Made by a program: the position numbers and the translations under genes
In this document: in pieces, positions 5,179 to 8,330 of the stretch
Layout: each line of letters starts with the position of its first letter
How positions within the stretch are numbered: the stretch's first letter is position 1
From: Bryobacteraceae bacterium
GTDB taxonomy: Bacteria > Acidobacteriota > Terriglobia > Bryobacterales > Bryobacteraceae
Length of the DNA: 8,330 bases
Reading direction: 5' to 3'
Assembly: GCA_947456995.1 (NCBI GenBank)
Contig: CANGVB010000126.1
Coordinates: 1 to 8,330, forward strand
The notes under the pieces: generated by a model
Seen by the model: the letters and a program-made list of their open reading frames with translations, nothing else
What the model was told of the DNA's origin: nothing
The model's database searches: none

Positions 5179-7914
5179 ATGCCGGAATCCTCCCCCCAAC
5201 CGAGCTGGCAACGGATCCAGGAAGTTCTCGAAGTCGCTCTCGCTGCCGATCCCTCTCAACAATCCTCAGTACTCGCCGCGGCCTGCCAGGGCGACCCCCA
5301 ACTCCTGGCCGCCGCACAAGACGCTCTTGCCCGTTTTTCAGACTCCGACGATCTCCTCGGCCTCCCCGTTCTCACCCAGTCCTCCGAGGATCAAGCCGAA
5401 CTCCCCTCCGGGGCGCGCCTCGGCGCCTACCTGGTCGATCGCGAACTCGGCCGCGGCGGCATGGGGATCGTCTATCTTGCTCACCGCGATGACGACGCCT
5501 TCTCCAAGACCGTCGCCATCAAAGTTCTCCGCCTTCACGGCCAGGAACACGACAACCGGTTCCGCTCCGAGGGCCGCGTGCTTGGCAATCTCGAACACCC
5601 GCACATTGTTCGTCTTCACGACGCCGGCCAGAGCCCTTCCGGCGCTCTCTTTCTTGTCATGGAATTCGTCGATGGCAAGCCGCTTGACCAGTTCTGCCGT
5701 GAGCGCCAGCTTCCCCTTCCGGCCTTGCTCAAGCTGATGGCGCGCATCGCATCGGCCGTCGCGTTTGCGCATGACCGTGGCATCCTACACGCCGACCTCA
5801 AGCCTTCCAACATTCTCATCAATGCCGAGGGCCATCCGCGACTCCTGGATTTCGGACTCTCCACACTGGCCGGATCCTCGAGCCCCGGCTTCTCCCCCCA
5901 ATTCGCCAGCCCGGAACAACGCTCAGGGCAACCCGTTGACTTCCGCTCGGACGTTTACTCACTCGGCTCCATCCTCGTTCAACTCACCACCGGCCAGAAA
6001 CTCCCCGCAGAAGTTTCGAGCATCCTGGCCCGTGCCCAACAAACAGATCCCGCCCGCCGCTACCCCTCCGCCCAGGGCTTCGCCACCGATCTCCAGAACT
6101 ACCTCTCGCTCCTTCCCGTCTCGGCCCACTCCACCGCTTGGTCCTATCGCGCGTCTTTGTTCCTGCGGCGCCACCCCTGGCCCATTGGCAGCGCCGCTGT
6201 CCTCCTCATCGTCCTGGCCACGTATCTTTACACCCGTCCAGAGACCCTCCCCGCTGTAGCCAACGTCGATCGCTTTACCTCCCTCGTCCGGCGCGAGGCC
6301 TTCCCCACTTTCTCACCAGATTCGAAACGGCTCGCCTTTGCCGGCCTCCACTCGGGAAACTGGGACATCTACGTCCAGAATTCCCCTGACCAGGCCCCCA
6401 CCAATCTCACCGCATCGAGCACCAGCGACGACACCACACCCGCCTGGTCTCCCGACGGCAAGCTCATCGCGTTCCATTCCGCACGTGACGGCGGGGGCCT
6501 CTTCCTCATGGACGCCTCGGGCGGCAACGTTCGCAAACTGTGTCCGCTTGGCTTCCACCCCGCCTGGTCCCCCAATGGTCGCCAGATTGCGTACTCTTCG
6601 GTCGAACTCACTCGCGGCAGAGCTTCGCGTGGCCTCCGCCGCAGTCAGATTTGGCTCTACGATCTCTCCACCGGCCAGAACCGCAAGCTCATCCCCGACG
6701 CTTCCCTACACGATGGCATTCAGCCCGTTTGGTCCCCCAACGGGAAACACATCGCCTTTTGGGGAACTACGAGTTCCGGCGCAACCCAGATTTATTCGTT
6801 CGATCCGCAATCCAACGCCGAGCCTACCATTCTGGTCAAGTCCGGCAGCTTCCGCAGCGCCGAAGGCCGCGCATGGAATCCCGTATGGTCACCCTCCGGC
6901 CGCCATCTTTCCTGGTTTAACGACAAGGGTGGTGCCGTCTCCCTCTTGCGCGCTTCCATAGACTCCGCCTCCGCCACCCTCACCAGCGAACCCGCCCGAA
7001 TCCCCCTACCCATTACCGACGCCAGCTTCTTCACCTTTTCACCCGATGGCAAGCAAATCGCCTACACTTTGGAAGCAGATCATTTCAACATCGAGAAACT
7101 GCCCTTCGATCCCGCTTCCCGCACGGTCGTCGGCCCACCCGTCTCTCTCTCCTCCGGGCCAAACTTGTTCGTCCGCCCAAGAGTCTCCCCCGATGGCCAA
7201 CAAATCGTCTTCGAATCCCAGGCTAAAGGCGATCTCTGGCTCGCCCGGGCCGACGGCTCAGCGCCACATCTCCTCCTTTCCGGCGACAAGGCCAACTTCG
7301 CCCGCTTCATCGGCAATTCCCTCATCGGATACCTCGGACAGGCGGACCACCAATACTTTGTCGCCACCATCGGCGCGGATGGCCAGAACAAAACCATTGT
7401 CATTCCGCCCACCGCCACCATCATCAACTCCATCCGATGGTTATCCCCTGGCGTGTATCTGCGCTTTGAGAGCAACACCAATCGCATGACGCTAAACAAA
7501 GCCGGCCATTCCACCATCGAAATCAACAATCCCGTCCCCCCAGACCACGCCTTCAGTTTCAGCACATCCGCCCGAGACCCCCTTCGCCTCCTCGGCCGGC
7601 TCATTCCCCTCAAGCGCCGCACAGAAGCCCGCGCCGCTCTTTACGATCTCAAGTCCCGCCGACTGATCGATTTGGGAGTGGTGGCCGACGACGCCATCGA
7701 AATGTTCGACTCTGAGCGCTATCTGCTCTACAAGGACTTCTCCCACGTATTCCGCATCCTCGATCGCCAAACCGGAAAGTCCCGCGAAGTCTACCGCTCC
7801 TCCCCCGACGACATTGTTGGCGTCGACCTCTCCCAGGACCAACGCTGGCTTTACTATGGCCGCTCTCGCGCCGCCGCCGACATCTGGATCGCCACCATGT
7901 CCGCGTCGCTCTAG
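5179..7914 (+). CDS. Membrane Ser/Thr protein kinase with WD40-like (PD40) propeller
   Basis: A one-span receptor-type Hanks kinase, 911 residues. Residues 1-75 form a helical lead found in front of many acidobacterial kinases. The kinase domain (about 82-310) has the glycine loop GRGGMG (91-96), K115, E131, the catalytic loop HADLKPSN (204-211, Asp206), DFG (224-226) and ASPE (243-246). All ATP-binding and catalytic residues are present, but the usual HRD Arg is Ala205, and the region after TTGQKLP (271-276) is much shorter than normal. A hydrophobic span at about 336-350 follows a basic RRHPWP. The outer part carries at least seven PD40/TolB-like repeats of the W/F-S-P-D/N-G-x-x-I-A type, at 378, 423, 463, 518, 570, 620 and 669, continuing to the end, so it likely forms a periplasmic propeller that senses a ligand or surface partner. 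Co-transcribed with the sigma gene, probably by translational coupling, as no ribosome site is evident. Confidence 0.93.
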   Translation: MPESSPQPSWQRIQEVLEVALAADPSQQSSVLAAACQGDPQLLAAAQDALARFSDSDDLLGLPVLTQSSEDQAELPSGARLGAYLVDRELGRGGMGIVYLAHRDDDAFSKTVAIKVLRLHGQEHDNRFRSEGRVLGNLEHPHIVRLHDAGQSPSGALFLVMEFVDGKPLDQFCRERQLPLPALLKLMARIASAVAFAHDRGILHADLKPSNILINAEGHPRLLDFGLSTLAGSSSPGFSPQFASPEQRSGQPVDFRSDVYSLGSILVQLTTGQKLPAEVSSILARAQQTDPARRYPSAQGFATDLQNYLSLLPVSAHSTAWSYRASLFLRRHPWPIGSAAVLLIVLATYLYTRPETLPAVANVDRFTSLVRREAFPTFSPDSKRLAFAGLHSGNWDIYVQNSPDQAPTNLTASSTSDDTTPAWSPDGKLIAFHSARDGGGLFLMDASGGNVRKLCPLGFHPAWSPNGRQIAYSSVELTRGRASRGLRRSQIWLYDLSTGQNRKLIPDASLHDGIQPVWSPNGKHIAFWGTTSSGATQIYSFDPQSNAEPTILVKSGSFRSAEGRAWNPVWSPSGRHLSWFNDKGGAVSLLRASIDSASATLTSEPARIPLPITDASFFTFSPDGKQIAYTLEADHFNIEKLPFDPASRTVVGPPVSLSSGPNLFVRPRVSPDGQQIVFESQAKGDLWLARADGSAPHLLLSGDKANFARFIGNSLIGYLGQADHQYFVATIGADGQNKTIVIPPTATIINSIRWLSPGVYLRFESNTNRMTLNKAGHSTIEINNPVPPDHAFSFSTSARDPLRLLGRLIPLKRRTEARAALYDLKSRRLIDLGVVADDAIEMFDSERYLLYKDFSHVFRILDRQTGKSREVYRSSPDDIVGVDLSQDQRWLYYGRSRAAADIWIATMSASL

Positions 7915-7962
7915 TAATTCCTCATTGCTAAGATTCTTTAATCGAAAAATCTGGTCTGCAGC

Positions 7963-7991
7963 TTGGCAGCTTTCGCTCGGAATGCGAATTA
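7963..7991 (+). promoter_or_regulatory. Weak candidate promoter before the YWTD protein
   Basis: TTGGCA (7963-7968) matches the -35 consensus at 5/6, but the -10 region 17-18 bases downstream (AATTAG at about 7987-7992) matches poorly at 3/6. Listed because a T-rich to A-rich 91-bp gap separates this gene from the kinase; it may instead be read by the neighbouring ECF factor. Confidence 0.2.
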
Positions 7992-8005
7992 GACAGTAGA
8001 ACCTT

Positions 8006-8330
8006 ATGAAAATGTTCCAAACTCTCTCCCTGGCCGCCCTATCGGTCGGCTCATTTTTTATCTCTTCTCTCCCGGCGAATGCATCCACGATTTTAGTGTC
8101 CCGCTACGGTGGTACCTTTATCGGCAGGCTGGATTCCTCAGGCTCACCCTCAAATCCCGCTTTCATAAACAGCGGTGCGGGTTTCCCCATTGGCATCGCG
8201 GCGGACAACGTCAACGGCAAGATCTATTGGGGCGATGGCGGCACCTTTGCCATCAGGTCGGCCAATTTCGATGGATCGGGCGTCTCATTGTTCACTAATT
8301 TGACTGGCCCAAACATCCGCACGACGGATA
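8006..8330 (+). CDS. Exported YWTD-type beta-propeller protein (partial)
   Basis: The start of a secreted protein that runs off the right edge; 108 residues are visible. The signal peptide MKMFQTLSLAALSVGSFF and on ends in PANA (23-26), with cleavage before STILVSRYGG. Then come IAADNVNGKIYWGDGG, close to the LDL-receptor class B (YWTD) blade, and IRSANFDGSGVSLF, the D-G-S-G/strand part of the same blade. YWTD-like propellers are common in acidobacterial and planctomycete secreted proteins, often with a C-terminal sorting tail such as PEP-CTERM; the tail is not in view. It follows the kinase by 91 bases, which is compatible with a separate transcript. No Shine-Dalgarno is evident. Role unknown; binding of a surface ligand is an inference. 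Confidence 0.75.
   Translation, partial: MKMFQTLSLAALSVGSFFISSLPANASTILVSRYGGTFIGRLDSSGSPSNPAFINSGAGFPIGIAADNVNGKIYWGDGGTFAIRSANFDGSGVSLFTNLTGPNIRTTD

Noticed and set aside
7492..8088. Minus-strand open frame of 198 codons over the kinase 3' end and the next gene's start
   Set aside because: Antisense to the propeller repeats and to a good signal peptide; Gly/Val/Glu-rich shadow composition.
1..8330. tRNA, rRNA, CRISPR arrays, riboswitches
   Set aside because: No cloverleaf with a CCA-type arm, no regularly spaced repeats and no known riboswitch core was seen on either strand by eye.

Overview
The window looks like a piece of an acidobacterial chromosome, most likely of the Solibacter/Bryobacter type. 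Three things point that way. There is an ECF sigma factor of the TIGR02999 kind directly followed by a membrane Ser/Thr kinase with a WD40-like (PD40) beta-propeller. A small glycine-rich RRM protein is present. Codon use in most genes is strongly GC-rich. This assignment rests on gene families and layout, not on a marker gene.

Layout, left to right. Bases 1-736 (minus) hold the N-terminal two thirds of a family-4-type glycosyltransferase, cut by the window edge. Divergent from it is a small RRM RNA-binding protein with a Gly-rich tail (856-1209, plus), closed by a strong intrinsic terminator. Convergent with the RRM gene is a very small RNase III-like protein (1221-1535, minus), whose last codons lie inside that terminator. 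Divergent from it again, across about 26 bp, is a metallo-beta-lactamase-fold hydrolase of the RNase Z/arylsulfatase-like type (1562-2422), possibly read from a leaderless mRNA. It is tightly coupled to an exported protein with SH3-like sequence (2429-3124).

Bases 3125-4652 are an accessory-looking patch. They contain a decayed IS200-like (REP-associated type) transposase remnant at about 3199-3393, a possible 37-codon ORF that ends in a TAATG overlap with an unrecognised 96-residue ORF (3526-3816), an unrecognised exported 190-residue protein (3823-4395), and a 257-bp gap. Codon choice here is less GC-biased than in the flanking genes, which suggests a different history.

Bases 4653-7914 are a two-gene signalling operon: an ECF sigma factor and, 4 bp later, a 911-residue kinase with a cytoplasmic catalytic domain, one membrane span and a long propeller. 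No anti-sigma gene is present between or beside them. The acidic DAED stretch normally found in sigma region 2.2 is replaced by Gln-Pro-Thr-Ala, so the most interesting hypothesis here is that the kinase switches on its sigma factor by phosphorylating it. From 8006 to the right edge runs the start of an exported YWTD-type beta-propeller protein, which may be an output or ligand of this module. I see no tRNA, rRNA or CRISPR array.
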